A stretch of 64,000 nt of DNA from Chryseobacterium defluvii (GCF_014204415.1 NZ_JACHLE010000001.1:434001-498000), one strand, 5' to 3'; positions 50,795-61,046 are shown, counted from the stretch's first letter. The notes: generated from the letters alone by a model not told the origin. Numbers and translations: made by a program.

Positions 50795-52831
50795 TTATCC
50801 AATTTCAATACCGTTTTCTACATCGTCATCTGGTGTTACAAAAGATAATTTGCCATCAGGTTTTGTAGTTAAAAGCAACATTCCCTGAGATTCAATTCCC
50901 CTGATCTTCCTCGGAGCAAGGTTGAGAAGGATCATCACCTGCTTACCAATCACTTCCTCAGGAGTGAAGCTTTCTGCAATCCCGGAAACTACCGTTCTTA
51001 CATCCACACCGGTATCAACGGTCAATTTCAGAAGTTTGTCGGCTTTTTCCACTTTTTCAGCTTCTGTAATGGTAGCCGTTCTCAGATCGATTTTAGTGAA
51101 ATCATCAAAAACGATTTGTTCTTTCATAGAGTTTGCATTAGGGTTGGTTTTCTTGTTATTCTGTTTGGTTTGTTCCAATTTCTGGATCTGAGCTTCAATT
51201 ACTTCATCTTCAATCTTTGAATAGATTAAAGGTGCCTTTTCGACAATTTTATGACCTGCTTTAATTAAAACTTTTGATCTTTCAACGGTATTCCAGTCCA
51301 GTTGTTCAACATTAAAGATATCGTAAATTTTTTGAGCTGTAAAAGGAAGGAATGGTTCTGATAAATTTCCTAATGCAACTGCGATCTGAGCTCCAATAAA
51401 TAACGTGTTTTTAGTTTTTTCCAGATCATTTTCAAATGTTTTCCAAGGTTCTTCATTTTGAAGATATCCGTTTCCAAATCTTGCCAAATTCATGAAAGCT
51501 GTTAAAGCATTTCTGAATTCGTAATTGTCCAGATAGTTCTTTATTTCAATAGCGCTTTTTTTAATTTGATCAAGTTCAGGAGCATTAATATCGCCCTCAG
51601 GAACAATCCCATCAAAGAATTTATTTGTAAGAACTGCAACTCTATTGATGAAATTTCCAAAGATATTTACCAATTCAGAATTATTCTTCGTCTGGAAATC
51701 TTTCCAAGTAAAGTTATTATCCTTTGTTTCAGGAGCTGAAGAAAGCAAAGCATACCTTAAAACATCCTGCTGTCCCGGGAAGTCCTCCACATATTCATGA
51801 GCCCAGACCGCCCAGTTTCTTGAAGTTGAGATCTTATCATTCTCAAGGTTCAGGAATTCGAATGCCGGAACATTTTTCGGCATAATATAATCTCCGTGAG
51901 CTTTCATCATCGAAGGGAAAATAATACAGTGGAAAACAATATTATCTTTTCCGATGAAATGAACCAGATCACTTTCTTCATTTTGCCAGTAATCTTTCCA
52001 GTCCTTGCCGTTTTTCTCTGCCCATTCTTTTGTGAACGAGATATACCCGATCGGGGCATCAAACCAAACATAGAGTACTTTTCCATTTGCATCAGGAAGC
52101 GGAACCGGAACTCCCCAGTTCAGGTCCCTGGTCATTGCACGCGGTTTTAATCCGTCATTCAGCCATGATTTTACCTGACCGTATACATTAGGCTTCCAGT
52201 CATCCTTATGGCCTTCAATGATCCATTCGTTCAGGAAGCTTTCATATTCATTCAGGGGAAGGTACCAATTTTTGGTTGCTTTTAGAACAGGGACATTTCC
52301 GCTTAACATGGATTTTGGATTGATAAGCTCGGAAGGAGAGAGCGTAGTACCGCATTTTTCACACTGGTCTCCATAAGCATTCTCATTTCCACAGTTGGGG
52401 CACGTTCCCACAATATACCGGTCTGCAAGGAATTCTCCTGCCTGTTCATCAAAATACTGTTCGGAAACTTCTTCTGTGAATTTACCTTTTTCATACAGGG
52501 TTTTGAAGAAATCCTGGCTGGTCTCATAATGTTTTTTGGAAGTCGTTCTTGAATATTCATCAAACGAGATCCCCAGATCCGAAAAAGATTTTTTAATGAT
52601 CTCATGATATTTATCTACAATATCCTGAGGCATAACTCCTTCTTTTTTAGCTCTGATGGTAATGGGAATCCCATGCTCGTCCGAACCACAGATGAAAGCT
52701 ACATCTTTTCCCAGTCTTCTTTGAAATCTTGTGTAAACATCCGCAGGAATATATACACCCGCCAAATGTCCTATATGAACCGGTCCGTTTGCATAAGGCA
52801 AAGCTGCCGTAATCATCTTTCTGTTTGACAT
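50795..52831 (-). CDS. metG: Methionyl-tRNA synthetase with C-terminal tRNA-binding domain
   Basis: 678 residues from the ATG at 52831. A TTG 24 nt upstream is inside the -7 box and rejected. The class I signature is PYANGPVHIGHLAG (HIGH), with KISTSRNWAVW as the KMSKS-type loop. The connective Zn site is CPNCGNENAYGDQCEKCG. The appended Trbp111-like domain starts near 575 (FDDFTKIDLRTATITEAE) and ends VTPDDDVENGIEIG. It charges initiator and elongator tRNA-Met. Confidence 0.97.
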   Translation of the reverse strand: MSNRKMITAALPYANGPVHIGHLAGVYIPADVYTRFQRRLGKDVAFICGSDEHGIPITIRAKKEGVMPQDIVDKYHEIIKKSFSDLGISFDEYSRTTSKKHYETSQDFFKTLYEKGKFTEEVSEQYFDEQAGEFLADRYIVGTCPNCGNENAYGDQCEKCGTTLSPSELINPKSMLSGNVPVLKATKNWYLPLNEYESFLNEWIIEGHKDDWKPNVYGQVKSWLNDGLKPRAMTRDLNWGVPVPLPDANGKVLYVWFDAPIGYISFTKEWAEKNGKDWKDYWQNEESDLVHFIGKDNIVFHCIIFPSMMKAHGDYIMPKNVPAFEFLNLENDKISTSRNWAVWAHEYVEDFPGQQDVLRYALLSSAPETKDNNFTWKDFQTKNNSELVNIFGNFINRVAVLTNKFFDGIVPEGDINAPELDQIKKSAIEIKNYLDNYEFRNALTAFMNLARFGNGYLQNEEPWKTFENDLEKTKNTLFIGAQIAVALGNLSEPFLPFTAQKIYDIFNVEQLDWNTVERSKVLIKAGHKIVEKAPLIYSKIEDEVIEAQIQKLEQTKQNNKKTNPNANSMKEQIVFDDFTKIDLRTATITEAEKVEKADKLLKLTVDTGVDVRTVVSGIAESFTPEEVIGKQVMILLNLAPRKIRGIESQGMLLLTTKPDGKLSFVTPDDDVENGIEIG

Positions 52832-52852
52832 TTTATAGTAAAGTTTTAGCTG

Positions 52853-52860
52853 CAAAGGTA
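52853..52860 (-). promoter_or_regulatory. -7 box of metG
   Basis: Minus strand TACCTTTG, 21 nt before the metG ATG. Confidence 0.55.
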
Positions 52861-52940
52861 AGAATTATCTGAGGAAATATTGTGCCTGTTTTTTTAACGG
52901 ATTTTTAACAACTAGAGAAGCGCAATATTACATTTAGCTA

Positions 52941-52976
52941 AACAAATGTTTAACTTTTTGTTAAAACATTTGTGTT
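52941..52976 (+). promoter_or_regulatory. Imperfect inverted repeat in the metG-susC gap
   Basis: AACAAATGTTTAAC pairs with GTTAAAACATTTGTGTT across a TTTTT loop, with single-base bulges. The 331-bp gap (52832-53162) between the divergent metG and susC genes holds this, the metG promoter and otherwise only AT-rich sequence. It may be an operator or RNA element of the Sus locus. No exact TAnnTTTG box is seen for susC. Confidence 0.35.
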
Positions 52977-53162
52977 GTTATGTTTTGCATAATTTGATGT
53001 AAATTGATGAAAAACAATTAATTAATTAAAATATGAACAGATAATATACATAAATTTATCAAAATTTTTAATAAATTTAAGATAATTATATTTTTTTTAT
53101 AAATTGCGAGACTGGCTTTTTGCAAACTATTATTAAAACGAAACTATATAAAAAACGATATT

Positions 53163-56042
53163 GTGAAAAATTTTACAACAGTATTAAAAATTGCGCCTGC
53201 ATTCTTATTGGCAAGTACCATGATTCATGCGCAGACACAAGATACTATAACTAAGGAAAAAAAAATTGAAGAGATTGTTCTCGTAGGGTATGGGGCTAAG
53301 AAGAAGTCTGATCTTACGGGTTCTGTTACCTCTGTGACTGAAAAGGACTTTAACAAAGGAGCAATTGTTTCTGCAGATCAGTTGATCCAAGGGAAGGCTC
53401 CGGGAGTTAGAATAACCAATGGAGGAGGATCGCCGGACTCTGCCCCTAACATCAGGATTCGTGGAGGATCTTCTATTAGTGCATCCAACAACCCGTTAAT
53501 TGTTATTGATGGAATTCCTTTGGATTCTACCAATCCGGCCGGGATTCAGAACCCGCTGGCTTTGGTCAATCCAAATGATATTGAGTCATTCTCTATCTTG
53601 AAAGATGCTTCAGCTACAGCAATCTATGGAGCCAGAGCATCCAATGGAGTTATCCTGATTAAAACAAAATCCGGAGGAGGAAGATTGAAAATGAACTTTA
53701 GTACGAATGTCTCTTTAGGGGAGGTTACTAAATATATTGATGTCATGAATTCCAGTCAGTACATTGATTTTGTTCAAACGTATTTCCCGAATGATGTATG
53801 GAAACTGGGAACGGGGGGAAGCCCTGCAAATCCTAAGGTAATGGGGACAATTTACGATACCAATTGGCAGGATGTAGTATACAGAACATCAGTCTCTACA
53901 GACAATAATTTCAGTGCTTCGGGAAATCTGTTTAAAACCCTTCCTGTAAGACTATCCTTAGGTTATAATAAGACTGAGGGAGTAGTGAGAAATGATGATT
54001 TGGAAAGATTTTCTGCTGCTTTACGTGTAACTCCCACTTTTTTTGACAAACATTTGAAAATTGATATTAATGCAAAAGGGTACAGGGTTGATAAAAATAC
54101 AGTTGATGCAGGAGGCGCAATTGGTTCGGCTCTGACAAGAAACCCTACATTACCTGTTTACAGCAGTGATGTTTTTGGATTGAATCAGGGGCAGAATTAT
54201 TTTGGAGGATATTATCAGAACTTCTATCAGGCTAATGGCGTATATAATTTGACATATGATTCGAACCCATTAGGACTATTGATGCAAAGACACCGTCCGG
54301 AAAACACGTATAGATTCTTAGGAAACGTTGAAGTAGATTATAAATTCCACTTCCTTCCCGATTTAAGAGCTGTAGTGAATATGGGGATTGAATCATCAAG
54401 AACCAAAATTCGTGAGACTTATGATGAGAATGCAAGAAACTCTATTATCAACATCACTGCTAACTCTCTACAGGATCTGATATACAATCCGGGGTTGGCG
54501 TATGCTGAAAATCAGTTTACCAACAACAGGAATTTAGATGCCTATTTGGTTTATAACAGAAAGATCAATGATTTTATTACCAACTTTTTGATCCAGGGAG
54601 GTTATACTTATCAGGATTTCAGATATGACGGAAATAAAGAACAATTCTATTCGGATCCGTCAGGAAGCGGTGTCCGTCTTCCACAGCCAAACCGGGCTAA
54701 TCCTACTTTCGGGTATTTCAATCATTTAAATCTTCAGTCTTTCTTTGCCAGAACAAATATTGATATTAAAAATAAATATCTATTCACGGCTTCTTTCAGA
54801 GCTGATGCTTCATCGTTATTTAATGGGTTTGACAATCAGTGGGGATATTTCCCATCTGCAGCATTTGCGTGGAAAATACAAGAGGAATCCTTCCTTAAGA
54901 ATTCTTCAGTGGTAAAAGAATTGAAGCTGAGAATTGGCTGGGGACAGACAGGACAGCAGGATATCACTCAGATCGCAGGAGGTTTTTATCCTTCAAGGCC
55001 TTTATTTGCATTAGGAGTGGAAAATGCGCAATATCTTCCGGGATATAATATTTATTCAGCATTAGGGTTTAACCAAAATCTGAAATGGGAGACAACAACG
55101 AGCTGGAACGTAGGTTTTGATTTTAGCTTGTTTAAAGGAAACCTGTTATCAGGAAGCATTGATTTCTATGACAGAAAATCTACAGACCTTTTACTAAAAG
55201 CACCAGTTCCTCCAGGACAGGGATTAACCAATGAATTCTCGGATAACGTAGGGTCTTTGAGAAACAGAGGGGTAGAAATGAATTTAAATATCAACCCGGT
55301 TAAAACAGAAAATCTAAACTGGAATATATTTGGTAACATGTCCTATAATAAAGGAGAGATCTTAGAACTGAAATATTATGACAGAATTTCAGCAGGAGGT
55401 GATCTTCCGGTAGGAACAGGGGTAAAGATCGCCTACCATGTAGTAGGCCTTCAGCCTTATTCTGCATGGATGTTCCAGCAAGTTTATGATGCTAGTGGAA
55501 ATCCTATTGCCGATACTTTTGTAGATAGAAACGGAGATGGCCAAATTACGAATGATGACCGTTATGATGCTCAAATAATTCCGAACTTTACGTATGGCTT
55601 TGGAACAAGTTTAAACTATAAAAATTGGGATTTCACAGCTAACTTCAGAGGACAGATCGGAGGAAAAATATATGACGGAAGACATGTTGCCCAAGGGTTT
55701 GTTAATCAGGCAAAAACTGCGAACTCAGAACACCTAAGCAATGTGCTTGACTTCTATAACGGAAGATCATCATTCAATTTAATTCAGCCGACGGATAATA
55801 TGTATTTTTCGGATTATTTCTTACATGATGCATCTTTCTTAAGACTTGACAATGTTACATTAGGATATAACATTGAAAAAATTTTTGGAAATAAGCTTGA
55901 TCTAAGAGTATATGGATCCGTTAATAATGCATTTATCCTGACAAAATATAAAGGACAGGATCCTGAAAACTTTGGCGGTGTTGATAATAACTTCTATCCG
56001 AGACCAAGAATTTATACTATCGGTTTCAACTTTAATTTTTAA
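53163..56042 (+). CDS. susC: SusC/RagA-family TonB-dependent receptor
   Basis: 959 residues from a GTG. A signal peptide (ending STMIHAQ) is followed by IEEIVLVGYGAKKKSDLTGS, the SusC-type TonB box and plug entry. The plug has GSVTSVTEKDFNKG, RIRGGSSISASNNPLIVIDG and SILKDASATAIYGARASNGV, hallmark of the family. The barrel ends in FNFNF. It lacks the N-terminal carboxypeptidase-like domain of many SusC. It imports maltodextrins through the outer membrane with SusD as lid. First gene of the locus. Confidence 0.95.
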   Translation: MKNFTTVLKIAPAFLLASTMIHAQTQDTITKEKKIEEIVLVGYGAKKKSDLTGSVTSVTEKDFNKGAIVSADQLIQGKAPGVRITNGGGSPDSAPNIRIRGGSSISASNNPLIVIDGIPLDSTNPAGIQNPLALVNPNDIESFSILKDASATAIYGARASNGVILIKTKSGGGRLKMNFSTNVSLGEVTKYIDVMNSSQYIDFVQTYFPNDVWKLGTGGSPANPKVMGTIYDTNWQDVVYRTSVSTDNNFSASGNLFKTLPVRLSLGYNKTEGVVRNDDLERFSAALRVTPTFFDKHLKIDINAKGYRVDKNTVDAGGAIGSALTRNPTLPVYSSDVFGLNQGQNYFGGYYQNFYQANGVYNLTYDSNPLGLLMQRHRPENTYRFLGNVEVDYKFHFLPDLRAVVNMGIESSRTKIRETYDENARNSIINITANSLQDLIYNPGLAYAENQFTNNRNLDAYLVYNRKINDFITNFLIQGGYTYQDFRYDGNKEQFYSDPSGSGVRLPQPNRANPTFGYFNHLNLQSFFARTNIDIKNKYLFTASFRADASSLFNGFDNQWGYFPSAAFAWKIQEESFLKNSSVVKELKLRIGWGQTGQQDITQIAGGFYPSRPLFALGVENAQYLPGYNIYSALGFNQNLKWETTTSWNVGFDFSLFKGNLLSGSIDFYDRKSTDLLLKAPVPPGQGLTNEFSDNVGSLRNRGVEMNLNINPVKTENLNWNIFGNMSYNKGEILELKYYDRISAGGDLPVGTGVKIAYHVVGLQPYSAWMFQQVYDASGNPIADTFVDRNGDGQITNDDRYDAQIIPNFTYGFGTSLNYKNWDFTANFRGQIGGKIYDGRHVAQGFVNQAKTANSEHLSNVLDFYNGRSSFNLIQPTDNMYFSDYFLHDASFLRLDNVTLGYNIEKIFGNKLDLRVYGSVNNAFILTKYKGQDPENFGGVDNNFYPRPRIYTIGFNFNF

Positions 56043-56053
56043 TCCGAACAATA

Positions 56054-57607
56054 ATGAAACGAACAAAAATATATAGTTTATTAGCAATTGCAGGTTTGTT
56101 TTTTGCTTCTTGTACTAACGATCTGGAAACAGAACCGAAATATGAGCTTACGCTTGAAGAACTTTTAATCAGAGACCCTAATGCAATGGAGGGGCTTCTT
56201 TCAAGAATGTATTCTACATTTGCACTTTCGAGTGTTAGCGGTCCCGGTGATTCTGATATTGCCGGAGCCAATGCCGGAGAATCTCCATTCATCAGAGGGT
56301 TAGTAAACCTTAATGATTTTACTGCTGATGGAATGAAGAACAGATGGGGAGATAATGGACTGGATCAATTGACAACTACTTCCGGCTGGAACTCAAACAA
56401 TAAATTCTTTAAATATGTTTATGACAGGATTTATTATACCATTCCTCAGACGACTAACCTGATCCTGATTCTGGAAGACAGAGTAGATGTTCCTAATGAA
56501 GATCAATATGTAAGTGAGCTAAGGTTTTTACGGGCACTGTCTTACTATTATCTGATTGATTTCTTTGGAAAAGGCCCATTGGTAAACGATGATACATATG
56601 GTTCAGCTACACCGCTTCCTGAAGCAACAAGAGCTGAATTATTTGCTTTTGTTGAGAGTGAGCTGAAAGATATTGAGTCAAAAATAGCTCCATCAAATAC
56701 TTACGGAAGAGCCAATCAAGCTGTTGTACAGATGCTGCTGGCTAAGTTATATCTGAACGCTGAAGTATACACTGGAACTGCAAGATATAACGATGCCGGA
56801 ACATATGCTTCCAAGGTTATTGCAAGCGGAAACTATCAGCTGGAAACTAATTTTGCCAAAAATTTCAGAGCAGATAATAATACTTCAAAAGAAGTGATTT
56901 TTCCACTAATTGCAGACGCTACTTCTTCCCAGAGTTATGGGAATACAACGTATATTGTTAACGGAAGTCTAAACTCTACCACAATGAATTTAGCTACATA
57001 TGGAGCTGCTGAAGGATGGGGAGGACATCGTGCAACAAAAGCCTGGTATGGTCTTTTCGGAGCTAATGCTGCTGATCTGGCTGCAAGTACAGATACAAGA
57101 TCTAAACTATTCTGGCTTACAGGACATACATTTGAAATGACTGACTATAAAGAATGGACGAACGGATATCCTTCCGTTAAGTTTAGTAATAGAAATACAG
57201 ATGGAACAGGCAGCGTAACAGCATTCTCTTCTACTGATTTCCCATTATTCAGACTGGCAGATACTTATCTTATTTATGCAGAATGTGCACTTAGAGGAGC
57301 ATCTACAGCTACTGTACCACAGGCACTTACTTATGTGAACCTGATTCGGACAAGAGCCAATGCTGCTTCGCTAGGAAGTATTACATTGCAGACTGTTTTA
57401 GATGAAAGAGGTAGAGAGCTAGGTTTAGAAGGAGTTAGAAGACAGGATTTGATCCGTTATGGAAGATTTTCAGGCGGAACATACTTATGGCCATGGAAAG
57501 GAGGAGTTGCCAATGGTACTTCTATTTCCAGCAACTATAATGTATTTCCAATTCCTGAGTCTGCGTTGCAGGCTAACCCTAATTTGACTCAAAATACAGG
57601 TTATTAA
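56054..57607 (+). CDS. susD: SusD/RagB-family starch-binding lipoprotein
   Basis: 517 residues. Lipoprotein signal ending FFASC. The SusD fold is helical with TPR-like repeats: the conserved FLRALSYYYLIDFFG, QMLLAKLYLNAEVY and RLADTYLIYAECALRGA, and LGLEGVRRQDLIRYG and FPIPESALQANPNLTQNTGY at the end, which are the SusD signatures. It sits on the cell surface and closes over SusC. Gap of 11 nt from susC, 18 nt to the SusE gene. Confidence 0.95.
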   Translation: MKRTKIYSLLAIAGLFFASCTNDLETEPKYELTLEELLIRDPNAMEGLLSRMYSTFALSSVSGPGDSDIAGANAGESPFIRGLVNLNDFTADGMKNRWGDNGLDQLTTTSGWNSNNKFFKYVYDRIYYTIPQTTNLILILEDRVDVPNEDQYVSELRFLRALSYYYLIDFFGKGPLVNDDTYGSATPLPEATRAELFAFVESELKDIESKIAPSNTYGRANQAVVQMLLAKLYLNAEVYTGTARYNDAGTYASKVIASGNYQLETNFAKNFRADNNTSKEVIFPLIADATSSQSYGNTTYIVNGSLNSTTMNLATYGAAEGWGGHRATKAWYGLFGANAADLAASTDTRSKLFWLTGHTFEMTDYKEWTNGYPSVKFSNRNTDGTGSVTAFSSTDFPLFRLADTYLIYAECALRGASTATVPQALTYVNLIRTRANAASLGSITLQTVLDERGRELGLEGVRRQDLIRYGRFSGGTYLWPWKGGVANGTSISSNYNVFPIPESALQANPNLTQNTGY

Positions 57608-57625
57608 AAACTTAAATGATTAAGA

Positions 57626-58738
57626 ATGAAAAACATATTTAAAATATTTCTAATAGGAGTAATAGGTTCTCTTATTGTTTCATGCGAAGGAGATGATGAA
57701 AAACTGGTTCTTAGCAATACATCAAAAGGGAGCTTATCTTCAGATAAGGCTTCAGTAGTTTTAAATGAAACTATTGCAGACCAGGCTGCGGTAACATTCA
57801 CTTATACAAATCCTACCTTTAGCCCGAATGTGGCCTTTACCAATTCTGTTGAATTAGCGGTTGCAGGCTCAGATTTTAAGCCAAGTGTTATTCAGGATGT
57901 TCCAATGGATCAGAATACATTTTCACTGACACACCTTCAGCTGAATAATATTCTGGCTTCTTTAAATGTAGCTCCTAATACTGCAAAACCTATTGAAGTG
58001 AGATTGAAATCAAGCCTAAATAGTGCCACATTTTATTACTCTAATGTAATTACAGTTAATATCACAGGATATACTCCGAATCCGGATCTCATCTATCCTA
58101 AAATAAATGTTCCGGGAGGATATGCGGGAGCAGCAGGATACGCAGACTGGGACCCTGGAAATTCGCCAAACTTATTCTCTCCGGGTAAGAATGATAAATA
58201 CAGAGGATTTATTTATGTGACCAGTCCTAATAGTGAATATAAATTCACAATTAATCAGGATTGGGCAGGAGATAAAGGTGATGACGGAACCTTTACCGGG
58301 AAATTAGTAGAAAGCGGAGAGCAAAATATCAAAGCTGTAACAGGCGGAACATATTACATCAATGTGGATTGGGCTGCCAATACCTACTCTTCAATTATAG
58401 CCAACTTCGGGATTATAGGAGATGCCACGCCTACAGGTTGGGCATCAGATACTGATTTCGTTTATAATCCTGCTACAAAAACTTTTGTGATCAATTCAAT
58501 TGCGTTAAGTTCTTCAGGGATATTCAAGTTCAGGGCCAACGATGACTGGGGCATGAAATTCCAGCCGGCCAGTGCTGATGAGACACTTGTTTCAGGAACG
58601 GCAATTCAGACCTACTTAAGCAGTGAAGGAACCGTATCAGGCGATCCAAACTATAAAGTTGGTGTTCCAGGTAATTATAAGATCGAATTGGATTTGCATA
58701 ATTCAGCTTATTACAAGTTAACCCTTACAAAATTGTAA
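57626..58738 (+). CDS. SusE/SusF-like outer-membrane starch-binding lipoprotein
   Basis: 370 residues. Lipoprotein signal ending LIVSC. An N-terminal SusE domain (about 40-150) is followed by two C-terminal CBM-like repeats, the first at IYPKINVPGGYAGAAGYADW and the second at IIGDATPTGWASDTDFVYNP, each with conserved Trp residues near the binding surface (DPGNSPN, FKFRANDDWGMKF). These bind alpha-glucan on the outside of the cell. Third in the locus; an intrinsic hairpin follows. Confidence 0.9.
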   Translation: MKNIFKIFLIGVIGSLIVSCEGDDEKLVLSNTSKGSLSSDKASVVLNETIADQAAVTFTYTNPTFSPNVAFTNSVELAVAGSDFKPSVIQDVPMDQNTFSLTHLQLNNILASLNVAPNTAKPIEVRLKSSLNSATFYYSNVITVNITGYTPNPDLIYPKINVPGGYAGAAGYADWDPGNSPNLFSPGKNDKYRGFIYVTSPNSEYKFTINQDWAGDKGDDGTFTGKLVESGEQNIKAVTGGTYYINVDWAANTYSSIIANFGIIGDATPTGWASDTDFVYNPATKTFVINSIALSSSGIFKFRANDDWGMKFQPASADETLVSGTAIQTYLSSEGTVSGDPNYKVGVPGNYKIELDLHNSAYYKLTLTKL

Positions 58739-58758
58739 AACAGACCTAAATTTATATG

Positions 58759-58796
58759 AATAAAGTGTTGCTTTTTAGCAGCACTTTATTTATTTT
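58759..58796 (+). terminator. Intrinsic terminator inside the Sus locus, after susE
   Basis: AATAAAGTGTTGCT, loop TTTT, AGCAGCACTTTATT, then TTATTTTT; one G-T pair. It splits the binding-protein genes from the hydrolase genes and could act as an attenuator. Confidence 0.75.
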
Positions 58797-58817
58797 TAAA
58801 GTTTATAAATAGTCAAT

Positions 58818-60974
58818 ATGAAGAAAACTACAATGGGGGCTTTATTGTTCTCAATGATGTTCGCGGGTGCGAATGCACAATCTTTAAAATCACCGGACGG
58901 CAAATTTGAAATGAATTTTCAGTTGAAGCAGGGAGTACCTTATTATAACCTGAAATATAATGGGGCTTTAGTCGTAGAAGATTCTAAATTAGGATTGAGA
59001 TTATTTAAAGACACTTCCATAAAATTCGCTTCTGAAATTGCAAAACCGGAAGATTCGAAATTCGACCTTAATAATGGCTTTACCAAAACAGATGAAAAGA
59101 GGGACTCCAAAAATGAAACCTGGCAGCCTGTACTTGGCGAAAAGAAAAACTATCTCAATCATTACAACGAATTGGCGGTTACCCTTAACCAGGCCTCTAC
59201 AAACAGAAGTATTGTAGTAAAGTTCAGGTTATTTAATGACGGACTTGGATTCAGGTATGAGTTTCCGCAGCAAAAAAATCTTAACTACTTTGTGATCCGG
59301 GAAGAAGATACTGAAATAGATTTTCCAACGGACATGAAAGCTTGGTGGATTGTTGCAGATTATGACTCTCAGGAATACCAATACCAGACTACAAAAATTT
59401 CAGAAATTCCGGGTAGATGGGATAAGGCTTTTGACTCCAATGCCTCCCAGACTCTGATCAAAAATGCCGTTCAGTCTCCGCTAATGCTGAAAAAAGAAGG
59501 AAAAGATCCTCTTTATATGAATGTTGCCGAAGCTGCAGTTTTGGATTATCCGGCTTCACACCTGGAAGTGGATGCTCAGAATTTTAAATTCAAAACACAT
59601 CTTACGGCTGACAGGCAGGGTGCAAAAGGCTATATCCAAACGCCTTCCTCTACACCCTGGAGAACCATTATAGTCTCTCCTAAAGCAGAAGAGGTGATGG
59701 ACTCCAAAATGCTCTTCAATCTTAACGAACCGACAAAATATACCGATACTTCCTATATTAAGCCAACAAAATATATGGGCGTATGGTGGGAAATGATCAT
59801 CGGAAAATCTCAATGGGCCTATTCTACGGCAGAAAATGTTCATTTAGGTGAAACGGACTTTACCAAGCTCACACCTAACGGAAAACATGCAGCCAATAAC
59901 GATAAAGTAAAAGAATACATCGATTTTGCAGCAGAAAACGGTTTCGGTGGATTATTGATCGAAGGTTGGAACACAGGTTGGGAAGACTGGTTTGGCCATT
60001 CAAAAGAATTCGTTTTTGATTTCATTACCCCATACCCGGATTTTGATATCAAAATGCTGAATGATTATGCCCATTCCAAAGGAATTAATCTGATCATGCA
60101 CCATGAAACCTCAGGATCTGCTACCAATTACGAAAGATGGGCTGACAAAGCATTCCAACTAATGAATAAATACGGATATACCTCGGTAAAATCAGGATAC
60201 GTAGGAGATATTATCCCAAGAGGAGAGCACCATTATTCCCAATGGACGATCAACCATTATTACAGGATCGCCGAAAAGGCCAATGAATATAAGATCATGG
60301 TAAATTCCCACGAATCCGTAAGGCCTACGGGAGAAAGCCGTACCTACCCGAATTATATCTCTGCAGAAGCTGCCCGTGGAACGGAATTCGAAGCTTTTGG
60401 CGGGAATAATCCTGATCATCAGACCATTTTACCGTTTACACGATGGATGGGAGGGCCTATGGACTATACACCGGGGATCTTCCAAACAAAATTAGACTAT
60501 TACTTTCCGGGAGATCAGCGTTTTGTAAAAACCACTTTAGTGAAGCAATTGGCGCTGTATGTAGTAATGTATATGCCTCTTCAGATGGCTGCGGACCTGC
60601 CGGAGAACTATAAAAAACATATGGATGCCTTCCAGTTTATCAAAGATGTGGCAGCAGATTGGGATGATACTAAAATCTTATCTGCAGAACCGGGTGATTA
60701 CATCATTACTGCCAGAAAAGCAAAAGGCACGGAAAACTGGTTTGTAGGAGGAATTACTGATGAGAATAAGCGGGATTACACCCTGGATTTCTCTTTCCTG
60801 GATAAAGATAAAAAATATGAGGCAACCATTTATGAAGATGGAAAAGATGCTGATTATATGAACAATCCTCAGAGCTATAATATCTACAAAAAACAGATCA
60901 CAAGTAAATCTAAAATCAATTTCAAAATGGTAAGAAGCGGAGGTTTTGCCATCTCCATCAAGCCTGTAAATTAA
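58818..60974 (+). CDS. susB: Glycoside hydrolase family 97 alpha-glucosidase (SusB-like)
   Basis: 718 residues with signal peptide (LFSMMFAGANAQ). The N-terminal beta-sandwich contains SPDGKFEMNFQLKQGVPYYN; the (beta/alpha)8 barrel has GVWWEMIIGKSQWAY, GFGGLLIEGWNTGWEDWFG, MHHETSGSATNYE and NSHESVRPTG, followed by RGTEFEAFGG, which carry the acidic catalytic and Ca2+-binding residues of GH97. The inverting/retaining type cannot be fixed by eye. It releases glucose from maltodextrin in the periplasm. Between two intrinsic hairpins. Confidence 0.93.
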   Translation: MKKTTMGALLFSMMFAGANAQSLKSPDGKFEMNFQLKQGVPYYNLKYNGALVVEDSKLGLRLFKDTSIKFASEIAKPEDSKFDLNNGFTKTDEKRDSKNETWQPVLGEKKNYLNHYNELAVTLNQASTNRSIVVKFRLFNDGLGFRYEFPQQKNLNYFVIREEDTEIDFPTDMKAWWIVADYDSQEYQYQTTKISEIPGRWDKAFDSNASQTLIKNAVQSPLMLKKEGKDPLYMNVAEAAVLDYPASHLEVDAQNFKFKTHLTADRQGAKGYIQTPSSTPWRTIIVSPKAEEVMDSKMLFNLNEPTKYTDTSYIKPTKYMGVWWEMIIGKSQWAYSTAENVHLGETDFTKLTPNGKHAANNDKVKEYIDFAAENGFGGLLIEGWNTGWEDWFGHSKEFVFDFITPYPDFDIKMLNDYAHSKGINLIMHHETSGSATNYERWADKAFQLMNKYGYTSVKSGYVGDIIPRGEHHYSQWTINHYYRIAEKANEYKIMVNSHESVRPTGESRTYPNYISAEAARGTEFEAFGGNNPDHQTILPFTRWMGGPMDYTPGIFQTKLDYYFPGDQRFVKTTLVKQLALYVVMYMPLQMAADLPENYKKHMDAFQFIKDVAADWDDTKILSAEPGDYIITARKAKGTENWFVGGITDENKRDYTLDFSFLDKDKKYEATIYEDGKDADYMNNPQSYNIYKKQITSKSKINFKMVRSGGFAISIKPVN

Positions 60975-60997
60975 ATTTAAGATTGAAATGAATAATC

Positions 60998-61032
60998 AAA
61001 ACCTTATGGGTGAAGAACCTGTAAGGTTTTTT
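60998..61032 (+). terminator. Intrinsic hairpin between GH97 and GH13 genes
   Basis: AAAACCTTA, loop of 15 nt, TAAGGTTTT plus TT. Weaker than the one after susE, and 14 nt before the GH13 ATG. Confidence 0.6.
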
Positions 61033-61046
61033 AATCAAAATTCAAT

